DNA from: Streptomyces sp. YIM 130001
Lineage (GTDB): Bacteria > Actinomycetota > Actinomycetes > Streptomycetales > Streptomycetaceae
Assembly: GCF_003574445.1 (NCBI RefSeq)
Contig: NZ_KZ984550.1
Location: forward strand, 62,001 to 126,000
Direction: 5' to 3'
DNA length: 64,000 nt
Within the stretch, counting starts at the first letter, position 1; each line of letters starts with the position of its first letter. Position numbers and translations under genes: made by a program. Below, piece after piece: positions 8,691 through 17,296 of the stretch. The notes under the pieces were generated by a model that worked only from the letters and a program-made list of their open reading frames with translations, was not told the origin of the DNA and did not search any database.

Positions 8691-11600
8691 GTGACAGGCT
8701 TCGGCTTCATCTTTCTGCGCGCACGCGCACACGGTCTGCTGCTCGTCGCCGCGCTGCTCGCGGTGCTCCTGACCACCTCGGTGCTCGCCACGCTCGCCGC
8801 GTTCTCCGGTGCCATCGGCGACGCGGCGCTGCGGCACTCGCTCACCACTCGCTCCGCGGCGCCCGCCTCGCTGCAGGTCTCCGCGGACGTACCGCCGGAA
8901 GCGCTCGAGAAGGCCGAACGGACCGTCGCCCAGGGGGCGTCACGCACCTTCGACGGGCTTCCCGTGAAGGTGCGCACGCTGCAGCGTTCCGGCCCGTACG
9001 CCCTCCCCCGGTCCGCCGTACGGGCACCCGGCAGCGAGCCGGACCTCACGCATCTCGCCGCGCTCGACCGCTCCCGGATCCGGCTCGTCTCCGGGGAGTT
9101 GCCGCAGGCCGGGACGGACGGACCGGTCCAGGTGGCGCTGCCCGAAGCGGCCGCCGCCCAGCTGAAGTTGCGCCCGGGCGGCGGAACGGTGACGCTCACC
9201 GACCGGCTCGACGGACCGAAGCTCGAGGTCCGGGTGACCGGCGTGTACCGGCCGGCCGATCCGGACGACGCGTACTGGCAGGTGGACGAGCTGGGCGGCC
9301 GCGGGGTGCGCCGGCTCGACTTCACCACGTACGGCCCGCTGCTCACCGATCCGGCGGCGCTCGCCTCCGGCCGCGTCAGCAGCGACCGCACGTCCTGGCT
9401 CGCCACCGCCGACTTCGGCGCGCTCACCACGGACCGGATCGACGCGCTGCGCGAGGCGGCCGCCCGCGGAACCGCACGGCTCGGCAAGGATCCGGCGCTC
9501 GCGGGCGCCACGGCCGAGACCGCGCTGCCCGATGTGCTCGACCGTGCCGAGCGCGCCCTGTCGGTGTCCCGCTCGACCTTGCTCATCGTCGCCCTGCAGC
9601 TGGTGCTGCTCGCCGGATACGCGCTGCTCCTCGTCGCCGGTCTGCTCATCCGCGAGCGCGGGGGCGAGACGGAGGTGCTGCTCGCCCGCGGCGGCTCCCG
9701 ACGACGCATCGCGGCGCTGGCGGCGGCCGAGTCGCTGCTGCTCGCCCTGCCCGCCGCGGCCGTCGCGCCGCTGCTCGCCGGGCCGTTGACCGAACTGCTC
9801 GCCGGTCAGGGCGCGTTGGACCGGATCGGGCTGCGCATCGACACCTCGCTGACGTGGTCCGTGCGGCTGGTCGGCGTGCTCGTCGCGCTCGGCTGCGCGC
9901 TGGCCGTGGCGGCTCCCTCGCTCTCCGCCGCGGGTTCGCCGCGCCGCGCCGTACGCGCCAAGTCGCTGCCTGCTCCGCTGCGGGCTGGCGCGGACGCCGG
10001 GCTCGTGGTGATCGCCGCGGTGGCGTACTGGCAGTTGGACCGGCAGACGTCGGGGGCGGGGGGCGGCGAAGCCTCGTCGGGTGTCGATCCGCTGCTTGTC
10101 GCCGCGCCCGCGCTCGCCCTGCTCGCCGGCACCGTGCTCACCCTGCGCCTGCTGCCGCCCGCCGCCCGGCTCGGTGAACGGCGGGCGGCGAAGGGCCGCG
10201 GTCTGCCCGCCGCCCTGGCCGCCTGGCAGCTCAGCCGGCGCCCGCTGCGGGGCGCGGGGCCGGTGCTCCTGCTCGTCCTCGCGGTGGCGATGGGCATGCT
10301 GGCGATCGGTCAGGGCGCCTCCTGGGACCGCTCGCAGGAGGACCAGGCGGACTTCCGGGCCGGCACCGAGATCCGCGTACTGAGCAGCCGTGCCGCGCAG
10401 TTGGAGCAGGGCGGGATCTACGGATCGGCCGACGGGGTGCGCTCGGCGGCGCCCGGCGCCCGCTCCTCCATGGAGCTGTCGCAGAACCGCTCCGCGACGG
10501 TGCTCGCGCTCGACACCCGGGGCGCCGCCGCCGGGATGCTGATCCGGGACGATCTGGCGAGCCCCGGCGAGCTGGCCGGCGCACTGGCCGACAAGCGGTC
10601 GCACTCCCCCGGGATCGCGCTGCCCGAAGGCACCCGGCGGCTCGAGTTCGACGCGCGCACGTCGGTGACCGGCGAGGGCCGCAGCCGTACGGGCGACGCC
10701 GCGCTGACCGCGTCCCTCGAGGACCGGCACGGCACCACGCACCAGCTGCGGCTCGGCGATCTGCCGGTCGACGGCCGCACCCGCACCCTGTCCGCGGACA
10801 TCGGTACGGGCGATGTGCCGGGGCGGCTGCGGCTGACCGGAATCGATCTCTCCGTGCCGCTGCCGCGCGGGCCGAGCGAGAAGCACCGGCTCACGGTCTC
10901 GGGTCTTCGCGCCGCGACCGAGCCGGGCGGCAGGGCCGAAGACATGGCGCCGCCCGAGGACTTCGCCTGGAAGTCGAAGGCCGTCACCTCCTCCAACGCG
11001 TCCGGAGCGGCGCAGCGTGCCGCCGAGGATCTGCGTACGGCCACCGGCTCGGACCGGCTGGCAGCGGTCACGTACACCACCGGTTCCGTACGCCCGGAGG
11101 ATCCGAGCTGGGAGGTCCCGCGCCGGCAGGTGCACATCGGGGCCGAGCGGGAGAAGGCGGAGCGGCCGGCCGCGGTCGCGACGACCCGCTTCCTGGAGTC
11201 GAGCGGGGCGAAGGTGGGTGCCACCGTCGAGGTGCCGCTCGGCAGCCGTACGGTGCCCGTCGAGGTCGTCAAGGGCGTGGACAGCCTGCCGACCATGGCG
11301 GCGGACAGCGAGAGAGACGCCGGCGGGGACGGCGGCGGACTGCTCCTCGACCTCCGTTCGGTGAACGAAGCCCTGGTGGCCGAGGGCGAGTTGGGCATCG
11401 CGCCCACCGAGTGGTGGCTGCACACGGCGCCGGGCGACGCGGACCGTGTCGCCGCCGAGCTGCGCGAACGCCCCGACACGGACCCCGAACAGGTCCAGGT
11501 CCGCTCCGAGATCGCGGACGAGCTGCGCGACGACCCGCTCGGCGCAGGACCGCAGTCGGCGCTGCTCGCGGTGGCGGTGGCCGCCGCCGCACTGGCCGCG

Positions 11601-11969
11601 GTCGGCTTCGCGGTCAGTGCGGCGGGGTCGCTGCGGGAACGGGCCCAGGAATTCGGGGTGTTGCGGGCGCTCGGCACTCCGCCGGGACGCCTGGCCCGGC
11701 TGATCGCCGTCGAACAGGGCCTGCTCGTCTCCCTCGCGCTGCTCGTCGGCGTGGCCCTCGGCGCCCTGCTCACCCGGGCGGTGGTGCCACTGATCGTGCT
11801 CACCCCGGACGCCGCACAGCCCGTGCCGTCGGTCCTGGTGGAGCTGCCCGTCGGGCGCATGGTGGCGCTCCTGGTGGGCGTGGCGGCCGTACCGCTCCTG
11901 ATCGTGGCCGGCCTGGCGCTGCGCCGGGGCGATCCCGCGGTGTCCCTGCGTCACGAAGGGGGCCGCTGA
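8691..11969 (+). CDS. FtsX/MacB-type ABC transporter permease, large
   Basis: The protein has 1092 residues. A membrane segment near residues 8-32 is followed by a large extracytoplasmic domain. Clusters of hydrophobic helices then appear (about 300-420, 450-560 and a final group about 960-1080) with the FtsX signature motif ALGTPPGRLARL before the last cluster. The plan is that of mechanotransmission or lipoprotein-type ABC permeases. The GTG start follows a GGGGA site. It is adjacent to a second FtsX permease (1 bp gap) and an ATPase, so the three likely form one exporter or envelope machine of unknown substrate. Confidence 0.88.
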   Translation: MTGFGFIFLRARAHGLLLVAALLAVLLTTSVLATLAAFSGAIGDAALRHSLTTRSAAPASLQVSADVPPEALEKAERTVAQGASRTFDGLPVKVRTLQRSGPYALPRSAVRAPGSEPDLTHLAALDRSRIRLVSGELPQAGTDGPVQVALPEAAAAQLKLRPGGGTVTLTDRLDGPKLEVRVTGVYRPADPDDAYWQVDELGGRGVRRLDFTTYGPLLTDPAALASGRVSSDRTSWLATADFGALTTDRIDALREAAARGTARLGKDPALAGATAETALPDVLDRAERALSVSRSTLLIVALQLVLLAGYALLLVAGLLIRERGGETEVLLARGGSRRRIAALAAAESLLLALPAAAVAPLLAGPLTELLAGQGALDRIGLRIDTSLTWSVRLVGVLVALGCALAVAAPSLSAAGSPRRAVRAKSLPAPLRAGADAGLVVIAAVAYWQLDRQTSGAGGGEASSGVDPLLVAAPALALLAGTVLTLRLLPPAARLGERRAAKGRGLPAALAAWQLSRRPLRGAGPVLLLVLAVAMGMLAIGQGASWDRSQEDQADFRAGTEIRVLSSRAAQLEQGGIYGSADGVRSAAPGARSSMELSQNRSATVLALDTRGAAAGMLIRDDLASPGELAGALADKRSHSPGIALPEGTRRLEFDARTSVTGEGRSRTGDAALTASLEDRHGTTHQLRLGDLPVDGRTRTLSADIGTGDVPGRLRLTGIDLSVPLPRGPSEKHRLTVSGLRAATEPGGRAEDMAPPEDFAWKSKAVTSSNASGAAQRAAEDLRTATGSDRLAAVTYTTGSVRPEDPSWEVPRRQVHIGAEREKAERPAAVATTRFLESSGAKVGATVEVPLGSRTVPVEVVKGVDSLPTMAADSERDAGGDGGGLLLDLRSVNEALVAEGELGIAPTEWWLHTAPGDADRVAAELRERPDTDPEQVQVRSEIADELRDDPLGAGPQSALLAVAVAAAALAAVGFAVSAAGSLRERAQEFGVLRALGTPPGRLARLIAVEQGLLVSLALLVGVALGALLTRAVVPLIVLTPDAAQPVPSVLVELPVGRMVALLVGVAAVPLLIVAGLALRRGDPAVSLRHEGGR

Positions 11970-11970
11970 C

Positions 11971-14700
11971 ATGCGCCCGCACTCCGTCGCCCCGTGGGTC
12001 CGCACCCGGCTGCGCGCCGCGCCCCTGCCGGCGGTCGCGCTGTTCCTGCTCGTGCTCGTCACCGCTTTCCTCGCGGCCGCCTTTCCGCGCGGTACGGACA
12101 CCTACGAGAGCTCGGCGCTGCGGGACACCCTGGATTCGGCGGGCGCGGCGCGCACCACGTTCGAGCTGTCCACGGACGCCGCGAGTACCCAGCTCGACCG
12201 CGAGGCCCGTGAACGGGACCTGCGGCCCGCGCAGGTACGGGAGCGGCTGCCGAAAATCGCGGCGATCATCCCCGCACCGCTGTCGCCGGACCGTTCCCAG
12301 ACGGCGTACGGCGCCGAGACGTTCCGTCCGAAGGAGTCGCCCGACCCGGAACTGCCCCGTCCGCAGGGCCTCGCACCGCGTTTCACCGTCAACGCGCAGG
12401 ACGAGACCGGCAAGCACAGTCGGCTGCGGGACGGCCGGCTGCCGGAGGGCGACGGCGTCAGCTCGCGCAGCGACCGCGTCGAGGCGGCGGTCACCGCGGA
12501 GACCGCTCGCACCCTGAACCTGAAGGTCGGTTCGGTGGTCCACCTGCCGGACCTACGGGCTGAGGAGGTCGCCTTCGAGATCACCGGCATCGTGGAACCT
12601 CGGCAGCCGAAGGGCAGTTGGTGGTCGTACGAGCCGGTTCTGCGCACCCCTGAACTGACCGCGGAGCCGGGCGGAAATCCGCCCAAGCACTACTGGCACG
12701 CCGCGCTCCTGATCGCGCCCGAGGCGGGTCCCGTTCTCGCCCGTATCGAGCAGACTCCGCAGATCTACTGGCGGCTGCCACCGCTGACCGCCGAGCTCAC
12801 CGCACAGGACGAGCCGGCGCTGCGCGAGCGCGTCGCCTCGCTCGAACACGGTCCGCTTCTCGCGGAGTTGCGCACCGTCGTCAACGACAGTGCGCGCCTG
12901 GGCTCCGACATCGATGTGAGTCTCGAGGAGTTCCGCGACCGCCGCGGCGCGGTGACACCGATCGTCGCGGTCGCCGCCTTCGGCATCGGTGCCGTCGCGT
13001 TCGTCGTCCTGCTGATGACGGCCGAACTCGCCGTCGCCCGCCGCGACAGCGAACTGGCCCTGCTCCGTGCGCGCGGCGGCTCGTTGCGCGGCATCGCGGG
13101 GCGGCTCGGCGCGGAGACCGCGGTGGTCGTCCTGCCGGCGGCGGCCGTCGGACTGCTGCTCGCGATGGTGGCGGTGCCTCAGGGGCGTGCCGGGCCGAGC
13201 GTGATCGGGGCTGCCGCGGTCGCCCTGTGTGCGGTGCTCGCGCTGCCGGTACGGGCCGTTGTCGCGCACCGCCGGCCCCGTACCCACCAGGGGCGGCCGG
13301 ATCTGGTCACCGCACGGCCGTCCCGGCGGCGTACGGTCGCCGAACTGACGCTGCTGGTGCTCGCCGGGTTCGCGGTGGTCGCCCTGCGGCAGCGCGGGAC
13401 GAAGTCCGGGTCCGGGTCCGCCGATCAGCTGGTCAGTGCCGCGCCGGTGCTGCTCGCAGTGATCGCCGCGCTGCTGCTGGTACGGCTCTACCCGCCGGTG
13501 CTGCGGTTCGTGGCGCGGCCGTCCGCGCGGCGTCGTGGCCTGGTGGGGTTCGTGGCGCTCGCCCGGGCGGGGCGGGTCAGGGGCACTCAGGTGCTGCCGC
13601 TGCTCGCGCTGCTCACCGCGCTGGCGACGGCCGCGTTCGGCGGCTCGGTGCTCGCCGGGGCCGACGGGGCCCGGGATCGCGCGGCGCTGCTCGCGGTCGG
13701 CGCGGATGTGCGGGTGAGCGGTCCGGGAACTCCGCTGCCGGGCGAACTCACCACCGAACTCAGCGAGGTGCCGGGGCTGGACGAGGTCGCCGCCGTGCAC
13801 GTCGACCCCAATCTCGACCTTCCGGACGGCTCCGGCGCGACCCTGATCGCCGTCACCCCCGACACGTACGCGCGGGTCAGCAGGGACGCCGGGCTGGGCG
13901 CCTTCGCCGCGGACGAGCTCGCGGCGCCCCGTTCGGGTGCGCTGCCGGCGCTCGCCTCGCCCGGTGTGGCCAAGCGCCTCGGCTCCGGGAAGCACAGCTT
14001 CCGGATGCCTGCCGGGGAGTTCACGGCCCGGGTGACGGGAGTGCGGGACGGCACGCCTGCCGCTCCCGTCGGGGAGTTCCTCCTCATCGACGGCCGTCAG
14101 CTTCCGTATCTCACCAACTCGGTGCTTCTGTGCAGTGGTTCGGGCATCGACACGGCCGCGCTGCGGCGCACGGTGCGCGATGCCGGCGGGAACAACGGCG
14201 TGGAGGTGCGCGCGGAGCAGCGCGCCCGGCTGTCCGACTCACCGCTGCAGTCCGGAGCGGAGCGCATGTACACGGCGGCCGTCCTGGCCGGTGCGGGGTA
14301 CGCGGTGCTCGCCGTACTGCTGTCGCTGCTGCAGGCCGCGCCCGAACGCACCGCGCTGCTCGCCAGGTTGCGCACCATGGGCCTCGGCCGGCGGCAGGCC
14401 CGCGGCCTGCTGGTACTCGAATCGCTGCCGCAGTCGCTGCTGGCGGCCTGCGGCGGCGCCCTCGTCGGCTGGTCGGCGATCGCCCTGCTCTCTCCCGGGA
14501 TCGATCTGGAACGTCTCGCCCTGACGGCAGCCTCCGGCTTCGACGACCTAGCCACCGCCCGCCTGCGTACGGATCCCTGGTCACTGCTGGCACCGGCCGG
14601 CGCGGTCCTGTGCCTGGCCGTCGCCGTCTCGCTCGCGCAGGCGTGGTGGACGGCCCGCCGCACGGCGGCGACGGAACTGCGGGCGGGTGATGCGGGGTGA
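11971..14700 (+). CDS. FtsX/MacB-type ABC transporter permease, second subunit
   Basis: The protein has 909 residues. It has an N-terminal membrane segment (about 14-35), an extracellular region to about residue 325, helices at about 325-480 and 490-575, a second extracellular region, and a final three-helix cluster with an FtsX-like RTMGLGRRQARGLL stretch. ATG 11971 starts one base after the first permease's stop, so the pair is translationally coupled. It probably heterodimerises with the upstream permease and is driven by the ATPase downstream. Confidence 0.87.
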   Translation: MRPHSVAPWVRTRLRAAPLPAVALFLLVLVTAFLAAAFPRGTDTYESSALRDTLDSAGAARTTFELSTDAASTQLDREARERDLRPAQVRERLPKIAAIIPAPLSPDRSQTAYGAETFRPKESPDPELPRPQGLAPRFTVNAQDETGKHSRLRDGRLPEGDGVSSRSDRVEAAVTAETARTLNLKVGSVVHLPDLRAEEVAFEITGIVEPRQPKGSWWSYEPVLRTPELTAEPGGNPPKHYWHAALLIAPEAGPVLARIEQTPQIYWRLPPLTAELTAQDEPALRERVASLEHGPLLAELRTVVNDSARLGSDIDVSLEEFRDRRGAVTPIVAVAAFGIGAVAFVVLLMTAELAVARRDSELALLRARGGSLRGIAGRLGAETAVVVLPAAAVGLLLAMVAVPQGRAGPSVIGAAAVALCAVLALPVRAVVAHRRPRTHQGRPDLVTARPSRRRTVAELTLLVLAGFAVVALRQRGTKSGSGSADQLVSAAPVLLAVIAALLLVRLYPPVLRFVARPSARRRGLVGFVALARAGRVRGTQVLPLLALLTALATAAFGGSVLAGADGARDRAALLAVGADVRVSGPGTPLPGELTTELSEVPGLDEVAAVHVDPNLDLPDGSGATLIAVTPDTYARVSRDAGLGAFAADELAAPRSGALPALASPGVAKRLGSGKHSFRMPAGEFTARVTGVRDGTPAAPVGEFLLIDGRQLPYLTNSVLLCSGSGIDTAALRRTVRDAGGNNGVEVRAEQRARLSDSPLQSGAERMYTAAVLAGAGYAVLAVLLSLLQAAPERTALLARLRTMGLGRRQARGLLVLESLPQSLLAACGGALVGWSAIALLSPGIDLERLALTAASGFDDLATARLRTDPWSLLAPAGAVLCLAVAVSLAQAWWTARRTAATELRAGDAG

Positions 14701-14827
14701 CGACTCGGGTGCGGAGGGACGCACGGTCGTGGCCCGGAGCTCGGGCTGGAAGCCGCGGCCACCCGGCCAAGGGACCTCAACTGCGCTTCGGCCGCCCCGT
14801 TCACCGACGGAGAAGAAGGGAAACGAC

Positions 14828-15850
14828 GTGAAGAACCCGACCGCCACGACGAACGGCTCCGCCGAGGCCTCCGGCACGACGAACGCCTCCACCGCGACCA
14901 CCCTCGGCGACCTCGAGCGGCGGGCCGCCGCGGACCGGGACCGTCCCGTGTACGGCCGGGACGCCCTCATCTCCTGTGACCGTCTGGTCCGTGTCTTCAC
15001 TACCGACGGGGTGGAGGTGCAGGCCCTGCAGGGCCTCGATCTCCTGGTCGCCGAAGGCGAGTTGATGGCGCTGGTCGGCGCCTCGGGCAGCGGCAAGTCG
15101 ACACTCATGAACGTACTGGCCGGGCTCGACGTGCCCACCGCGGGCCGGGCGTCGGTCGCGGGCCACGACCTGCTGGCCATGGGCGCGAAGGAACGACTCC
15201 GGTACCGCCGCGAGGCGGTCGGCTTCGTCTGGCAGCAGACCGCCCGCAATCTGCTCCCGTACCTCACCGGCATCCAGAACGTCGCCCTGCCCATGCAACT
15301 GCGCGGCACCCGTACGTCCACGTCCGAACGCGGCGCCCGCGCGGGGGAGCTGCTCGAACTGCTCGGTGTCGCCGACTGCCGTGACCGCCGGCCGCACCAG
15401 CTCTCGGGCGGTCAGCAGCAACGAGTCGCGATCGCCGTGGCGTTGGCCAACGAACCGGCCGTACTGCTCGCCGACGAGCCCACCGGCGAACTGGACTCGG
15501 CCACCGCGAAGGACATTTTCGCCGCCTTCCGTACAGCGAACGAGGAGCTCGGCACCACCATCGTCATCGTCACCCACGACCAGGCCGTCGCCGACCAGGT
15601 CCGCCGCACCGTCGCCATCCGCGACGGCCGCACCTCGACCGAGGTGCTGCGCCGCACCCAGGTGGACGCCGCCACCGGCGAGGAGTCGGTGGTGGCCCGC
15701 GAGTACGCCATGCTCGACCGCGCAGGGCGCCTGCAGCTCCCCGCGGATTACACCGAGGCCCTCACGATGCGGGAGCGGGTCCTCCTGGAGCTCGAATCCG
15801 ACCACATCGGCATCTGGCCCGACGACACCCGGGACTCACCGGACGCTTGA
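14828..15850 (+). CDS. ABC transporter ATP-binding protein (LolD/MacB type)
   Basis: The protein has 340 residues. It shows Walker A GASGSGKST, signature LSGGQQQRVAIA, Walker B VLLADEPTGELD and the H-loop VTHD. The first 50 residues are a Thr/Ala-rich tail. The GTG at 14828 is chosen because AAGAAGGG lies 7 bp upstream; the frame stays open further upstream but without a better site. It is the third gene of the exporter operon. The family energises FtsX-like permeases that move lipoproteins, peptides or drugs, or that regulate wall hydrolases. Confidence 0.9.
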   Translation: MKNPTATTNGSAEASGTTNASTATTLGDLERRAAADRDRPVYGRDALISCDRLVRVFTTDGVEVQALQGLDLLVAEGELMALVGASGSGKSTLMNVLAGLDVPTAGRASVAGHDLLAMGAKERLRYRREAVGFVWQQTARNLLPYLTGIQNVALPMQLRGTRTSTSERGARAGELLELLGVADCRDRRPHQLSGGQQQRVAIAVALANEPAVLLADEPTGELDSATAKDIFAAFRTANEELGTTIVIVTHDQAVADQVRRTVAIRDGRTSTEVLRRTQVDAATGEESVVAREYAMLDRAGRLQLPADYTEALTMRERVLLELESDHIGIWPDDTRDSPDA

Positions 15851-15955
15851 GGACTCGAGGACTCGAGGGACGGCTGAGGACTCGAGGACTCGAGGGACGG
15901 CTGAGGACTCGAGGGACGGCTGAGGACTCGAGGGACGCTTGAGGACTCGACGACT
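15848..15955. repeat. Minisatellite of GGACTCGAG-based units
   Basis: Starting at the ATPase stop codon are two perfect 27-bp units, then two 19-bp units that lack one 8-9-bp GGACTCGA subrepeat, then a decayed unit. Each begins TGAGGACTCGAG and includes an XhoI hexamer. The rest of the gap to 16170 holds no recognisable gene. Confidence 0.9.
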
Positions 15956-16170
15956 CACGTGCCCGCGCCCGGGCCGGTCGACGGCGCAGACCGTCGACGC
16001 GCGGTCCGGTCAAACGCCGTGTGCAGTCCGGGCTTTCGGGTCCCCCGAGGTTGCCCAGCGCCCGCTGCCGGTTCGCCCCCAGCCCGTCCGGGACTTCAGA
16101 CTCGGGGCAGGGCGGAGTCCGAGAAACGGTGAAAGCGCGAGGTCAGCGGCATCATCCCCATACGGAGGCC

Positions 16171-16869
16171 TCACCCCCGAGGCATGACTCCCAATCCCCC
16201 ACCGGGCCCGGAAGCCCGCACCACCACGGCCCCGTACGGAGTCCGCAACCGCAGCCACGCACCGGCAGCCCAGAGACTCAACTCACCGGCCCCGGCGCCG
16301 GGTTCGTCCCGGAGGAAACCCAGAACCCGAGCCGCGTGCGCAGCCCGCACGGGCAGCTCCGTATCCCCCACCGGCCGGGACCACACCTCTGTCCCGATCC
16401 GATCGAGCTCTCCCCGCGTCCGCTTCGCGGGCTCCAACTCCTCGACCCGCGCCCGGAATTCCGCCACCGCGGCCCGCACGGACCGCAGCACCCCCGCGGG
16501 GGAAGGCAGCCCCGGCACCCGCTCCCAGCCGCCCTTCGGCGGCAGAACACCCGCCCACGGCGGCCCGGTGACGGCGGACGGCACCACCGCGGTCGCGGCG
16601 CCCTCGTCGACCGACTCGAGCAACTCCCCGGCGGAGACCGTCACATCGACCTCCACCGCACGCTCCCCCGCGAACTCCGCGAGCCTCGCGGTCCGCACCG
16701 CGAGCACCTCGAAGGACGCCGGCCGCCCGAACACGGCGAGCGCGCCGCCCCCCGCCTGAAGACGGACGGCGGCGGCCTTGTCGTAGTGGATCAGCCGGGC
16801 CAGGAAGGCGGCGACATCCGCCGCCTCCCCCGCATCGGCGAACCGCACCGGCGGCATCGACGCCGTCAT
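16171..16869 (-). CDS. Conserved hypothetical protein
   Basis: The protein has 232 residues and is cytoplasmic, without signal peptide, membrane helix or cysteine motif. It is acidic/Ala-rich with predicted alternating strands and helices (LLESVDEG, then AVVPSAVTGPPWAG near the middle). I do not recognise a domain. ATG 16869 overlaps the thioesterase stop by 4 bp (ATGA), so translation is coupled to it. That makes it the third gene of the ettA-thioesterase unit. The longer upstream reading in this frame is the shadow of the thioesterase. Confidence 0.8.
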   Translation of the reverse strand: MTASMPPVRFADAGEAADVAAFLARLIHYDKAAAVRLQAGGGALAVFGRPASFEVLAVRTARLAEFAGERAVEVDVTVSAGELLESVDEGAATAVVPSAVTGPPWAGVLPPKGGWERVPGLPSPAGVLRSVRAAVAEFRARVEELEPAKRTRGELDRIGTEVWSRPVGDTELPVRAAHAARVLGFLRDEPGAGAGELSLWAAGAWLRLRTPYGAVVVRASGPGGGLGVMPRG

Positions 16870-17294
16870 GCGGCAAGCGCCTCCGGCGTCCCGCCGTCGC
16901 GGTACTCCTCGAGGAACTTCCGCTCCTCCGCGCTGATCCGCCGCGGCACCTGCGCCTCGAGGTTGAACGGCACGACGATCGTCTCGGCCCGGACGTACAC
17001 CTGGTCCGGGTCCTTGATCTCGTACGCGATCGTCAGCGAGGCCGCGCCGATCTTGGTCACCCACGACTCGACGGTCACCGGCTCGTGCCGGTGCACCAAC
17101 GGCCGTACGTAGTCGATCTCGTGCCGGGCCACCACGGACCCGCCCGAGAAGGACGGCGACCCGTCCCCCGGCGCCAGCCGGAACATGAAGTCGATACGCG
17201 CCTCCTCCAAGTACCGGAGAAAGACCACGTTGTTGACGTGCCCGAAGGCGTCCATGTCCGACCAGCGCAAGGGGCAGGAGTAGATGTGACGCAC
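16866..17294 (-). CDS. Acyl-CoA thioesterase (hot-dog fold, 4HBT/YbgC type)
   Basis: The protein has 142 residues, normal for a single hot-dog domain. The motif DMDAFGHVNNVVFLRYLEEAR contains the 4HBT catalytic Asp/His-Asn region. It hydrolyses acyl-CoA or acyl-ACP thioesters; the chain specificity cannot be read here. The GTG at 17294 is taken as start. It lies two bases after the ettA stop with a GGGG site inside the ettA 3' end. The same frame continues upstream only as ettA antiphase. Its stop overlaps the next gene's start. Confidence 0.88.
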   Translation of the reverse strand: MRHIYSCPLRWSDMDAFGHVNNVVFLRYLEEARIDFMFRLAPGDGSPSFSGGSVVARHEIDYVRPLVHRHEPVTVESWVTKIGAASLTIAYEIKDPDQVYVRAETIVVPFNLEAQVPRRISAEERKFLEEYRDGGTPEALAA

Positions 17295-17296
17295 GT

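Noticed and set aside
8940..12101. 1053-residue antisense frame opposite the FtsX permease
   Set aside because: Shadow of the permease gene: highly Arg/Gln/Gly-biased, no motif, no ribosome site.
15848..15955. CRISPR-like repeat
   Set aside because: Units are head-to-tail with no unique spacers and no cas genes nearby; it is a minisatellite.
16171..17064. Longer version of the hypothetical protein after the thioesterase
   Set aside because: Its first 65 residues are an antiphase reading of the thioesterase; ATG 16869 in the ATGA overlap is the better start.
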